From Anaerolineales bacterium (GTDB lineage: Bacteria; Chloroflexota; Anaerolineae; Anaerolineales; E44-bin32), in NCBI GenBank assembly GCA_030668545.1, contig DAOUTT010000147.1:1-6062 (forward strand): a stretch of DNA of 6,062 bases, in the 5' to 3' direction. A model generated the notes under the pieces. It searched no databases, had not been told where the DNA came from, and saw nothing but the letters and a program-made list of their open reading frames with translations. Position numbers and translations under genes: made by a program. Below are positions 1 to 5,934 of this stretch, piece after piece (position 1 is the stretch's first letter; every line of letters starts with the position of its first letter).

Positions 1-1
1 A

Positions 2-535
2 GTAACTGGCGGGTTATATCCTGAGGGGCGCTACTTCGGAAATGGGGTGGGCATCGGTTTCGACGCTGTTGTCGGATTTGAGGCGTTGAAAATGACCCGT
101 CTTCAGGGTTTCTTATCGTACATTGTCGCTGCGGTTAAAACGATCTTCCTTTATTATAAGGCCCCGTTAGTTCGCATCGAGTTCGATGGAAAGACGGAAG
201 AAAAATACGCCTTGATGGTCTCGATTATGAACGGACGGCGGATGGGCGGCGGCTTCATGATGGCGCCGGAGTCGGGAATCGACGATGGTCTGCTGGATCT
301 CTGTATCGCTGAACAGGTTAGCAAAGCGAGAATCTTCGCCCTGATTCCGCGTTTTATGGCGGGGACGCAAGCCTCCCAGCCCTCAATCCAAACTGGCAGA
401 ACCCGCAGCATTGTCGTCACCGCTCTTGAAGGAAGCCTGCCCGCACACGCCGATGGAGAGACGCTCTGCACGGAAGGGGAGCAGCTTAACGTGGAAATCC
501 TTCCGCGTCAGATCGAGATCATTTGTCAGAAATAG
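2..535 (+). CDS. diacylglycerol kinase-type lipid kinase, C-terminal part (5' truncated by window)
   Basis: The reading frame is already open at base 2 and ends at TAG 533-535, so 177 C-terminal residues are visible and the start lies outside the window; the in-frame GTG at 47 is internal. Just after the edge is a RYFGNGVGIGFDA segment (bases 29-67), characteristic of the DAGK/YegS/BmrU lipid kinase family, and near the end is the conserved HADGE segment (446-460), whose DGE is part of the active-site region. These families have an N-terminal nucleotide-binding domain (missing here) and a C-terminal beta-sandwich lipid-binding domain, which is what remains. By family, it phosphorylates diacylglycerol or a related lipid alcohol with ATP at the inner membrane face, giving phosphatidate. 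The acyltransferase gene immediately downstream fits phospholipid recycling or synthesis. The exact lipid (diacylglycerol, sphingoid base or undecaprenol-like) cannot be decided. Confidence 0.9.
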   Translation, partial: VTGGLYPEGRYFGNGVGIGFDAVVGFEALKMTRLQGFLSYIVAAVKTIFLYYKAPLVRIEFDGKTEEKYALMVSIMNGRRMGGGFMMAPESGIDDGLLDLCIAEQVSKARIFALIPRFMAGTQASQPSIQTGRTRSIVVTALEGSLPAHADGETLCTEGEQLNVEILPRQIEIICQK

Positions 536-546
536 GGCTGCAATTC

Positions 547-1269
547 ATGACGCTAACGAACCGGTTGGTCAACGCTACAATGAAACGTCTGTCGCGGATT
601 CTGTGCCGTGTCGACGATGAACAAGTGGCGCGCATTCCGGCTCAGGGACCGCTAATAATCGTATCAAACCATATCAACTTTATTGAACCGCTGGTTGTGT
701 ATACTCACCTGCTGCCTCGCCCGATGGCTTTCTTTGCAAAGGTTGAGTCGTGGGATAATAAATTGACAGGTTATTTATTCGACATGTGGGGCGGCATTCC
801 GTTAAAAAGAGGTTCAGCCGATATTGGAGCGATCCGCCTTGGACTGGAAGTGTTGGAGACTGATACAATTCTGGCCGTGGCGCCAGAGGGCACTCGCAGC
901 GGCGATGGGGTGCTTGGGAAAGGTCATCCCGGTGTGGTGATCATGGCTTTACGCAGTGGCGCGCCTTTGCTGCCGATGGTCTGTTACCGGCATGAAGGTT
1001 TTTGGGATAACATAAGCCATCTGCGGCGAACCGACTTTCGGATTGCGGTAGGGCAGCCCTTCACCTTACAAGCGAATGGTGCGACGGTGACGCGAGAAGT
1101 GCGGCAGCAGATGATTAATGAAGTTATGTACCAGATGGCGGCGCTGCTGCCCCCTTCCTATCGCGGCCCCTACGCGAACCTATCCGAGGCGACCGAGACC
1201 TACCTGCGTTTTCCCGAAACGTCTGTGAGTAACGTTCAGCAGACGTTGGATCGAGAAGCATTGCTGTAG
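547..1269 (+). CDS. 1-acylglycerol-3-phosphate acyltransferase-like protein (PlsC family)
   Basis: Encodes 240 residues from ATG 547, preceded by AGGG at 534-537. An alternative TTG at 523 would add 8 residues and overlap the upstream gene by 13 nt. The four glycerolipid acyltransferase blocks are in order: motif I NHINFIE (residues 41-47), motif II GIPLKR (83-88), motif III PEGTRS (113-118) and motif IV PLLPM (140-144). Motif I is HX4E, not the canonical HX4D: H42 is present, and the partner acidic residue is E47 (GAA, 685-687). The family transfers an acyl chain from acyl-CoA or acyl-ACP to lysophosphatidic acid or a similar acceptor at the cytoplasmic membrane; length is normal for PlsC. 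There is no clear N-terminal membrane anchor. Its place directly behind a lipid kinase supports a phosphatidate-related role. Acceptor and acyl donor are unknown, so plsC is not assigned as a symbol. Confidence 0.88.
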   Translation: MTLTNRLVNATMKRLSRILCRVDDEQVARIPAQGPLIIVSNHINFIEPLVVYTHLLPRPMAFFAKVESWDNKLTGYLFDMWGGIPLKRGSADIGAIRLGLEVLETDTILAVAPEGTRSGDGVLGKGHPGVVIMALRSGAPLLPMVCYRHEGFWDNISHLRRTDFRIAVGQPFTLQANGATVTREVRQQMINEVMYQMAALLPPSYRGPYANLSEATETYLRFPETSVSNVQQTLDREALL

Positions 1270-1323
1270 ATCCTCGAGTTCTTCTCTTTAACTCACTATA
1301 ACCCACTCTGAATCAACCGCTTG

Positions 1324-1524
1324 TCATTTCGAGCAAGCCGTGCAACGGCGACCGAGAAATCCCTATGATGTTGCTCGTAAAGGTCCCATCTGTGAAAACG
1401 ACGAGATCTCCCTTTTAATAGATCCAAGAACAATGAATCGAGTCGTCTCAGGGATTTCTCGTCACTTTGGGCGCTGCGCCCCCGACAGAACCGGGGACTT
1501 CGCACCCTCTGCTCCTCGAAATGA
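1324..1524. repeat. nested inverted-repeat element (~200 bp, palindromic intergenic repeat)
   Basis: The outer arms are TCATTTCGAG (1324-1333) and CTCGAAATGA (1515-1524), a perfect 10-bp inverted pair. Inside them are CGAGAAATCCCT (1353-1364) and AGGGATTTCTCG (1450-1461), a perfect 12-bp inverted pair. Each arm gap holds small hairpins: GCCGT-GCA-ACGGC (1337-1349) on the left; GGGCGC-T-GCGCCC (1469-1481) and CCCCG/CGGGG (1480-1496) on the right. The 85-bp centre has no evident coding signal. From memory, 'TCATTTCGAGC...CGAGAAATC' repeats occur in many copies in environmental Chloroflexota and Bacteroidota genomes. No target-site duplication and no transposase are visible. It may be a non-autonomous palindromic element and could also end transcripts from the lipid genes; both are inferences. 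Confidence 0.75.
1469..1496. repeat. two overlapping GC-rich hairpins inside the palindromic element
   Basis: GGGCGC-T-GCGCCC (1469-1481) is a perfect 6-bp-arm palindrome. It shares its last C's with a second stem, CCCCG (1480-1484) against CGGGG (1492-1496), so the two folds are mutually exclusive at those bases. No T-tract follows on the + strand, so this is not a standard intrinsic terminator. Confidence 0.5.
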
Positions 1525-1572
1525 AATGATATAGATGGACCCTTCATCCTCGATCGTTAAATGGGCCCAAAA

Positions 1573-1605
1573 AAAACCGCAAGGAAACTGTAATGAAACT
1601 CTAAT
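1573..1605 (+). promoter_or_regulatory. 11-bp tandem direct repeats, Pho-box-like response-regulator site (candidate)
   Basis: GAAACTGTAAT (1584-1594) is followed directly by GAAACTCTAAT (1595-1605), identical at 10 of 11 positions. A degenerate third unit, AAAACCGCAAG, sits one period upstream (1573-1583). Written as CTGTAAT-GAAA-CTCTAAT, the core resembles the Pho-box layout bound by PhoB: two CTGTCAT-like heptamers with a 4-bp AT-rich spacer. OmpR/PhoB-family regulators in general bind 10-11-bp direct repeats. An A8 tract (1569-1576) lies just upstream. The site is about 160 bp before the ABC operon start and overlaps where a -35 would be. Identification of the regulator is inference. Confidence 0.45.
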
Positions 1606-1623
1606 ACAAACTCGGGTTATCCT
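1595..1623 (+). promoter_or_regulatory. candidate activator-dependent promoter of the ABC operon
   Basis: TATCCT (1618-1623) matches the TATAAT -10 consensus at 4 of 6 positions. Seventeen bases upstream the -35 position is GAAACT (1595-1600), a poor match to TTGACA but lying inside the second 11-bp direct repeat. A regulator box replacing a weak -35 is typical of PhoB-type activated promoters. Transcription would begin near 1630, giving a leader of about 130 nt before the first ATPase. No experimental support. Confidence 0.3.
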
Positions 1624-1631
1624 GTGTTAAC

Positions 1632-1763
1632 ATGGTCACCTTGACGGCGATCAGCTGGGTTGTTGCTCTGTGTGAGCTGATCGTTTTATTTAATGCAAAC
1701 ACGCCGTATAGATTCATTGAAGTTTTCAATGCGGCATACTTTAGCGGTGAGGTTTTTTGTTAA
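1632..1763 (+). CDS. possible 43-residue small ORF, leader peptide or small membrane protein
   Basis: An uninterrupted frame runs from ATG 1632 to TAA 1761-1763 (43 codons). The TAA overlaps the ATG of the ATPase gene by one base (TAATG), the geometry used in translational coupling. The first ~21 residues, including ISWVVALCELIVLF, are hydrophobic enough for a single membrane helix; the rest (NTPYRFIEVFNAAYFSGE) is mixed. There is no convincing ribosome binding site. If transcription starts near 1630, the ATG would be nearly leaderless. The frame contains the 1648-1683 hairpin and the ATPase ribosome binding site. It could easily be a chance ORF, and I recognise no family. Confidence 0.2.
   Translation: MVTLTAISWVVALCELIVLFNANTPYRFIEVFNAAYFSGEVFC
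1648..1692 (+). terminator. leader stem-loop with T-tract (candidate attenuator)
   Basis: CGATCAGCT (1648-1656) pairs perfectly with AGCTGATCG (1675-1683), leaving an 18-nt loop, and the 3' arm is followed at once by TTTTATTT (1684-1691). Two G-U pairs (1647/1684, 1646/1685) could extend the base. The stem is only moderately GC-rich and the loop is long, so it is a weaker terminator than textbook examples. It sits between the candidate promoter and the first ATPase gene, so it may act as a conditional terminator, or as an operator-type inverted repeat. Confidence 0.4.
1715..1731. promoter_or_regulatory. 7-bp inverted repeat CATTGAA-GTT-TTCAATG (possible operator)
   Basis: CATTGAA (1715-1721) and TTCAATG (1725-1731) form a perfect inverted repeat with a 3-bp spacer, about 15 bp before the ATPase ribosome binding site. 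The 17-bp dyad is typical in size for a dimeric helix-turn-helix repressor site. The same bases could form a small mRNA hairpin near the translation initiation region. No cognate regulator is in the window. Confidence 0.35.
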
Positions 1764-2569
1764 TGGAAATTGCTAAAATAGCAGGTAAGAATGGGCATGA
1801 AAACGGTGCGCTCATCAAAGTAAAGGATTTGGTGAAAGTCTACCCGACCGCTGCCAATGGGGTCGAAGCGCTAAAGGGGATCAACCTTGATGTTCACGAA
1901 GGGGAATTCCTCGCCATCTTTGGGAAATCGGGGGCAGGTAAATCCACGCTGATCAATATGATCACGGGCATCGACAGCCCGGACTCTGGTGAAGTACAGA
2001 TCGGCGGAGTCTCTGTCCATTCCATGAGCGATGAAGAATTAACGCGCTGGCGTGGGCGCAACCTGGGCGTGGTCTATCAATTTTTCCAGCTTCTGCCAAC
2101 GTTAACGCTGATTGAGAATATCACGCTGGCCATGGACTTCTGCGACACATACCAGCTTGCGAAACGCAGTGAGCGTGCTCTGCAACTACTCGACCAAGTG
2201 GGCATCCGTGAGCACGCATATAAGGTGCCGTCGAAAATCTCTGGGGGGCAGCAGCAGCGAGTCGCCATCGCCCGTGCGCTGGCGAACGACCCTGATGTGA
2301 TTGTCGCCGATGAACCGACAGGGAATCTCGATTCGCAAACTGCGGACGACATCTATGACCTGTTTTCTGACCTGGTCTCTCTCGGCAAAACACTGGTCAT
2401 CGTGACTCACGACCAAGAGATCGCAGAACGAGCTAGCCGCATTCTAGAGATATCCGATGGGCGCATCATCAGTAGCAGATTAAGCGATACACCGTCAAAC
2501 GGACGTTCCGCGGGCGAAGCTGCGCCCTCTCCTAACCTTGCCCCGCAGCGAATTCATGCAGCGCTCTAA
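1763..2569 (+). CDS. ABC transporter ATP-binding protein (MacB/LolD/FtsE class), first copy
   Basis: Encodes 268 residues from ATG 1763, with GGTGAGG (1746-1752) 10 nt upstream; an in-frame TTG at 1757 has worse spacing. All nucleotide-binding motifs are intact: Walker A GKSGAGKST (54-62), Q-loop YQFFQLLP with Q106, signature SGGQQQR (160-166, preceded by I instead of the usual L), Walker B VIVADEP with catalytic E184, D-loop NLDS (188-191) and H-loop H216. The pattern QFFQLLPTLT...EN is typical of the ATPases that drive FtsX/MacB-type permeases. It binds and hydrolyses ATP on the cytoplasmic face as one of two ATPases for the permease 27 nt downstream. A polar 15-residue N-terminal tail and a ~30-residue Ser/Pro/Ala-rich C-terminal tail lie outside the core. 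It resembles but is not identical to the second ATPase at 5020. Substrate unknown. Confidence 0.95.
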   Translation: MEIAKIAGKNGHENGALIKVKDLVKVYPTAANGVEALKGINLDVHEGEFLAIFGKSGAGKSTLINMITGIDSPDSGEVQIGGVSVHSMSDEELTRWRGRNLGVVYQFFQLLPTLTLIENITLAMDFCDTYQLAKRSERALQLLDQVGIREHAYKVPSKISGGQQQRVAIARALANDPDVIVADEPTGNLDSQTADDIYDLFSDLVSLGKTLVIVTHDQEIAERASRILEISDGRIISSRLSDTPSNGRSAGEAAPSPNLAPQRIHAAL

Positions 2570-2571
2570 AG

Positions 2572-2586
2572 ATCTTCTAAGAAGAT
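2572..2586. repeat. short inverted repeat in the ATPase-permease gap
   Basis: ATCTTC (2572-2577) and GAAGAT (2581-2586) are perfect 6-bp arms around TAA, placed 2 nt after the ATPase stop and just before the AGGA (2587-2590) ribosome binding site of the permease. No T-tract follows, so it is unlikely to terminate. It could affect relative expression by mRNA folding or processing. Its short length makes chance possible. Confidence 0.4.
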
Positions 2587-2596
2587 AGGATACAGA

Positions 2597-5002
2597 ATGC
2601 ATATCCCAACCCGATGGATAAAGATTCTAAAAGACATCTGGAGCAACCGCTCACGGTCTCTTCTGGTCATCTTCTCCATCGCCATCGGTGTTGCCTCGGT
2701 CGGTATGATCACGAACGCGGGGATCATGGTGCAGCGGGATCTCTATGGTTCCTTCGCTGCAGGCAATCCAGCGAGTTTGGAAATATATGTATCACCTTTT
2801 CAGCGAGACCTAACCAGCGCGGTTGACGCGATGAGGGAAGTCGAAGATGTTCAAGCCAGGAGGGTTGCGAGAGCATCGATTTTGAACGGTGATGGGGACT
2901 GGGACGATCTTGCGCTAAACGCCTTCCCGGATTTAACTGATTTAAAGGTCAATCGAGTGGACCTTGTAGAGGGTAGTATGTCCCTCGGCGTTCGTGAGAT
3001 CGCTATAGAAAAGCAATCGGCCGAAGGGCTGGGACTTGCTGTCGGTGACACGATCACGATCAAGATGGAAGGTGAACGCGCCTATGATTTGGAGGTTGTG
3101 GGCATCGTCCATGACCTATACGGGATGCCTTATGCGCTATTGGGGGAAGTCACGGGCTATGTAAACCTTGAAAGCCTGAAATGGATGGGTGAACCCTCTT
3201 ACTACAACAAACTCGATGTTGTTGTGGCTGAGAACAAGTATGACCGTGAGCACGTGCTTGAGGTCGGCAACAGCATCCGCGATCGGGTGATTGAGCCCTC
3301 CGGGTACAGGGTCGGGAGCATGGGGGTCCCCGGGTTGGGGTCTGATCCGGGCAAGCACTGGGCGGAAGACCAGATCGACGGATTTCTCCTCATCCTGCAG
3401 ATTATGGGTGTCATGGCGGTTCTCTTGAGTGGAGGGCTTGTGGTGAACACGGTCTCCGCGATTCTTGTTCAGCAGATCAGGCAGATCGGTATTATGCGCT
3501 CCATCGGTGCGGTTCGTGGACAGCTCATCGCCATGTACTTCTTCAATGTCCTCGCCTATAGCGTGCTTGGTCTGGCTGTGGCACTGCCGCTCGGATTATT
3601 AGGGTCTTGGTGGCTTGCAGAATTCGCCGCTGGATTCGTCAACTTTGATCTCACCATCGTCAATATTTCTTGGCAGGTCCTGACACTTCAGATCATTCTG
3701 GGCTTGCTGATGCCGCTTGGCGTGGCGATCTATCCCATTCTCTCCGGAACCCGCATGTCGGTCTACGATGCGATCTATCAATATGGAATTGGATCCGAGG
3801 GCAGCGGTTGGTTGGACCGGGCGTTGATGAAAGTTCGCAATCTCGCTCCTCCGATTGTGCTCTCTCTGAGGAATACATTCCGCAACAAAGCGCGGCTGGT
3901 ATTCACGCTTCTTACCCTTACGCTAGCAGGCGCAATGTTTATCGCCGTATTCAGCACACGCGCTTCGTTGACGGTTCAGATTGAGAATATAGCTCGTTAT
4001 GTCGCCTTCGACGCCGCGCTTGGTTTGCCATATGGATCCAAAAAACAAACCGTTGAACGTGAGGCGTTGAGAATACCTGAGATTTCGGCAGCGGAGGGGT
4101 GGGCGCAGTCGATTGGCGTCATCGTCAGGGAAGATGGAAGCGAGAGTGGGGAGCTCGAGATCGTTGGCCTCCCCTATGATGCGGTCACAATTGACCCGCT
4201 GATGCTCGAGGGCCGCTGGTTAGGAGCCAGTGACACGCGCGGGATCGTTGTGAATGATGACCTGCTAGACGAGGAATCCGGGGTCGGAATCGGGAGCGAG
4301 ATTACACTGAAAATCGGGAACCGGGAGCGAACCTACCAGGTTGTCGGTGTGACATCGAAACATCTTTCAGGTTCTCGTATTTATATGGAATATGGTTCAT
4401 TTGGTCAGTTGACGAACAGACCGAACCAGGTTGATACGATCCGCGTCCGTGGAAATCTTGAAGCGATTGGCAGCATTGCTGAGCAGGATGCGATTGCATT
4501 CCAGTTGGAGACTCGTTTTGAAAATGCGAGCCTGAGTACGAGTTCGAGCAACACCCGCCATGCGATTTTTGGCGATTTCACCGACGTGTTCGACCTTATC
4601 CTGGTTGTATTGATGATAATGGCCGGACTTCTGGCTCTGGTGGGGGGATTGGGTCTAACGGGGACTCTAGGAATCAACGTTCTTGAACGTACACGCGAGA
4701 TCGGAGTTCTGCGCGCAGTTGGCGCCTCAAACGTTTCTGTGCGACAAGTCATCGTTATTGAAGGTGTTGTGGTGGGTCTGATCAGCTGGGTGTTGGGCGC
4801 GCTGCTCTCAGGACCGTCCGGCAGAGCCCTTGCGGGTGCGGTTGTGAATGCCGTAATGCAAGCCGATCTCATCTATACATATTCCTTCACGGGACTGCTT
4901 CTCTGGTTGGTAGTTGTCGGGTTTATTGCTGTTTTCTCAAGCCTTGCGCCGGCGGGGAGCGCCGTCAGGCTCACTGTGCGCGAAGTCTTGGATTACGAAT
5001 AA
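2597..5002 (+). CDS. ABC transporter permease, tandem FtsX/MacB-type (8 predicted TM, 801 aa)
   Basis: ATG 2597 follows AGGA (2587-2590) by 6 nt. The protein is a duplicated module. Half one has TM1 (~19-40), an extracytoplasmic domain (~41-261) and TM2-4 (~262-290, 316-340, 359-382). Half two has TM5 (~433-455), a second extracytoplasmic domain (~456-664) and TM6-8 (~666-692, 719-742, 764-787). After TM2 and TM6 are the coupling segments RQIGIMRSIGA (295-305) and RTREIGVLRAVGA (698-710), hallmark FtsX-domain motifs that contact the ATPases. The C-terminus VREVLDYE is family-typical. One chain thus supplies what MacB, LolC/E or FtsX supply as dimers. The family couples cytoplasmic ATP hydrolysis to movement of extracytoplasmic domains, for extrusion, lipoprotein or lipid extraction, or hydrolase control. 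Nothing visible fixes the substrate. No lipobox or fused peptidase/ATPase domain is seen. Membrane limits are estimated by eye. Confidence 0.92.
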   Translation: MHIPTRWIKILKDIWSNRSRSLLVIFSIAIGVASVGMITNAGIMVQRDLYGSFAAGNPASLEIYVSPFQRDLTSAVDAMREVEDVQARRVARASILNGDGDWDDLALNAFPDLTDLKVNRVDLVEGSMSLGVREIAIEKQSAEGLGLAVGDTITIKMEGERAYDLEVVGIVHDLYGMPYALLGEVTGYVNLESLKWMGEPSYYNKLDVVVAENKYDREHVLEVGNSIRDRVIEPSGYRVGSMGVPGLGSDPGKHWAEDQIDGFLLILQIMGVMAVLLSGGLVVNTVSAILVQQIRQIGIMRSIGAVRGQLIAMYFFNVLAYSVLGLAVALPLGLLGSWWLAEFAAGFVNFDLTIVNISWQVLTLQIILGLLMPLGVAIYPILSGTRMSVYDAIYQYGIGSEGSGWLDRALMKVRNLAPPIVLSLRNTFRNKARLVFTLLTLTLAGAMFIAVFSTRASLTVQIENIARYVAFDAALGLPYGSKKQTVEREALRIPEISAAEGWAQSIGVIVREDGSESGELEIVGLPYDAVTIDPLMLEGRWLGASDTRGIVVNDDLLDEESGVGIGSEITLKIGNRERTYQVVGVTSKHLSGSRIYMEYGSFGQLTNRPNQVDTIRVRGNLEAIGSIAEQDAIAFQLETRFENASLSTSSSNTRHAIFGDFTDVFDLILVVLMIMAGLLALVGGLGLTGTLGINVLERTREIGVLRAVGASNVSVRQVIVIEGVVVGLISWVLGALLSGPSGRALAGAVVNAVMQADLIYTYSFTGLLLWLVVVGFIAVFSSLAPAGSAVRLTVREVLDYE

Positions 5003-5004
5003 GT

Positions 5005-5017
5005 GATAGTGGTGATC
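5005..5017 (+). promoter_or_regulatory. extended ribosome binding site for the second ATPase
   Basis: The start at 5020 is GTG; the ATG at 5018 is closed at once by TGA, so it cannot serve. GGTGATC (5011-5017) is fully complementary to the GAUCACC stretch that precedes CCUCC at the 16S rRNA 3' end. Aligned to TAAGGAGGTGATCC, 9 of 13 bases match over 5005-5017, which puts the GGAGG position about 7 nt before GTG. This supports GTG 5020 as the start despite a poor core motif. Confidence 0.5.
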
Positions 5018-5019
5018 AT

Positions 5020-5754
5020 GTGAAGACATTTTGGAATAAGTCAGGTTCTAACGGTTCAGGAGCTGGGAAGTATAAAGCGAACGGCCACCTGATCGCATTC
5101 AATCAGGTTTCCAAGATCTATGAAACGTCTGCGGGATCATTCGTAGCGTTGAGAGATCTAGACCTGCGTATTGACAAGGGCGAATTCGTATCCATCGTCG
5201 GGAAATCGGGCAGCGGAAAAACGACTCTAATTAACATGTTGACCGGCATCGATCGCCCCAGCGATGGGGAAATCTATGTTTCCGGCGCCGCTGTGCATGA
5301 GCTCAACGAGGGGGAAATCGCTGTCTGGCGCGGTAAGAACGTGGGAGTTGTCTTTCAATTCTTCCAGCTTCTACCCACACTTTCCGTCCTTGAGAATGTA
5401 CGCTTGCCGATGGATTTTGGCGGCGCCTTCGATCGACAAGAACGCAATGATCGCGCCATGCACCTGCTAGAATTGGTGGGTATCGAGGAACAGGCAGATG
5501 CACTTCCGGCGAAGCTCTCAGGTGGGCAGCAGCAGCGGGCAGCGATTGCACGCGCGCTTGCCAATGATCCCCCGATTATCGCAACCGACGAACCCACAGG
5601 GAATCTGGATTCCCATTCGTCAAACAAGATTATCCGCCTCTTTGAGGACCTGGTATCGCGTGGAACGACGATCCTCATGGTTACCCACGACGATGAGTTG
5701 GCAGGTCGGGCGATGAGAACCATCCGCCTTGCGGACGGGAAGGTTGTTCTGTAA
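5020..5754 (+). CDS. ABC transporter ATP-binding protein (MacB/LolD/FtsE class), second copy
   Basis: Encodes 244 residues from GTG 5020, 17 nt after the permease stop. The motifs are complete and slightly closer to consensus than in the first copy: Walker A GKSGSGKTT (61-69), Q-loop FQFFQLLP with Q113, signature LSGGQQQR (166-173), Walker B IIATDEP with E191, D-loop NLDS (195-198) and H-loop H223. Blocks shared exactly with the first ATPase include QFFQLLPTL, SGGQQQR, AIARALANDP and DEPTGNLDS, so the two are close paralogues. This one has a longer Gly/Ser/Asn-rich N-terminal tail (~1-22) and ends directly after the core (LADGKVVL), lacking the first copy's C-terminal tail. It probably pairs with the first ATPase under the single permease, each engaging one FtsX half. 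Two homodimers used alternately cannot be excluded. Confidence 0.94.
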   Translation: MKTFWNKSGSNGSGAGKYKANGHLIAFNQVSKIYETSAGSFVALRDLDLRIDKGEFVSIVGKSGSGKTTLINMLTGIDRPSDGEIYVSGAAVHELNEGEIAVWRGKNVGVVFQFFQLLPTLSVLENVRLPMDFGGAFDRQERNDRAMHLLELVGIEEQADALPAKLSGGQQQRAAIARALANDPPIIATDEPTGNLDSHSSNKIIRLFEDLVSRGTTILMVTHDDELAGRAMRTIRLADGKVVL

Positions 5755-5810
5755 TTCCCCTTTGAATAGTTTAATTAAGTAGTCCATCAACTGCACTTAG
5801 AGGTTATGTC

Positions 5811-5840
5811 TGCCGCACTCCAGTTTCATGGAGTGCGGTA
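5811..5840. repeat. perfect 10-bp stem-loop downstream of the ABC operon, no T-tract
   Basis: CCGCACTCCA (5813-5822) and TGGAGTGCGG (5829-5838) pair perfectly around the 6-nt loop GTTTCA. A G-U (5812/5839) and a U-A pair (5811/5840) extend the stem to 12. Neither strand has a T-run after the stem. Likely roles are mRNA 3'-end protection, a Rho-dependent stop, or part of a small RNA. The second hairpin at 5935 looks more like the actual terminator. Confidence 0.6.
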
Positions 5841-5934
5841 TGCGTTCCAGGGGTGAATGTAGCTGGTGGGAGATAACGAACGTAGAGCGCTATGTCAGTT
5901 GTGGTTGAGCATGAGCTTTCACGTGGGTGCAGGC

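Noticed and set aside
1324..1524. CRISPR array or insertion sequence with transposase
   Set aside because: The repeats are inverted and nested rather than regularly spaced direct repeats, and no transposase frame is present.
1296..1547. Minus-strand 83-codon frame across the palindromic element
   Set aside because: It lies over the inverted-repeat element, is rich in Arg/Ser/His as frames in such repeats usually are, and has no family motif. Best read as a spurious frame.
1562..1576. TGGGCCCA palindrome followed by A8 as a terminator
   Set aside because: The arms have no loop, and the homopolymer is A on the + strand; on the minus strand the T-run precedes the palindrome, so neither direction gives a terminator.
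4405..4872. Minus-strand 155-codon frame inside the permease gene
   Set aside because: It is antisense to a clearly coding permease segment with TM6 and the coupling motif, and is Thr/Arg/Pro-rich as expected of a shadow frame.
2597..5002. Assigning the permease as LolC/LolE, FtsX, MacB or BceB
   Set aside because: LolC/E and FtsX are single-module proteins of roughly 300-420 residues, MacB carries its own fused ATPase, and BceB has 10 membrane segments with one large external domain. None matches this 8-segment two-domain layout, so no symbol is given.
5355..5723. Minus-strand 122-codon frame inside the second ATPase (a similar one lies in the first at 2077-2352)
   Set aside because: Parallel antisense frames in both paralogues arise from the shared conserved motifs on the + strand, not from a conserved antisense gene.
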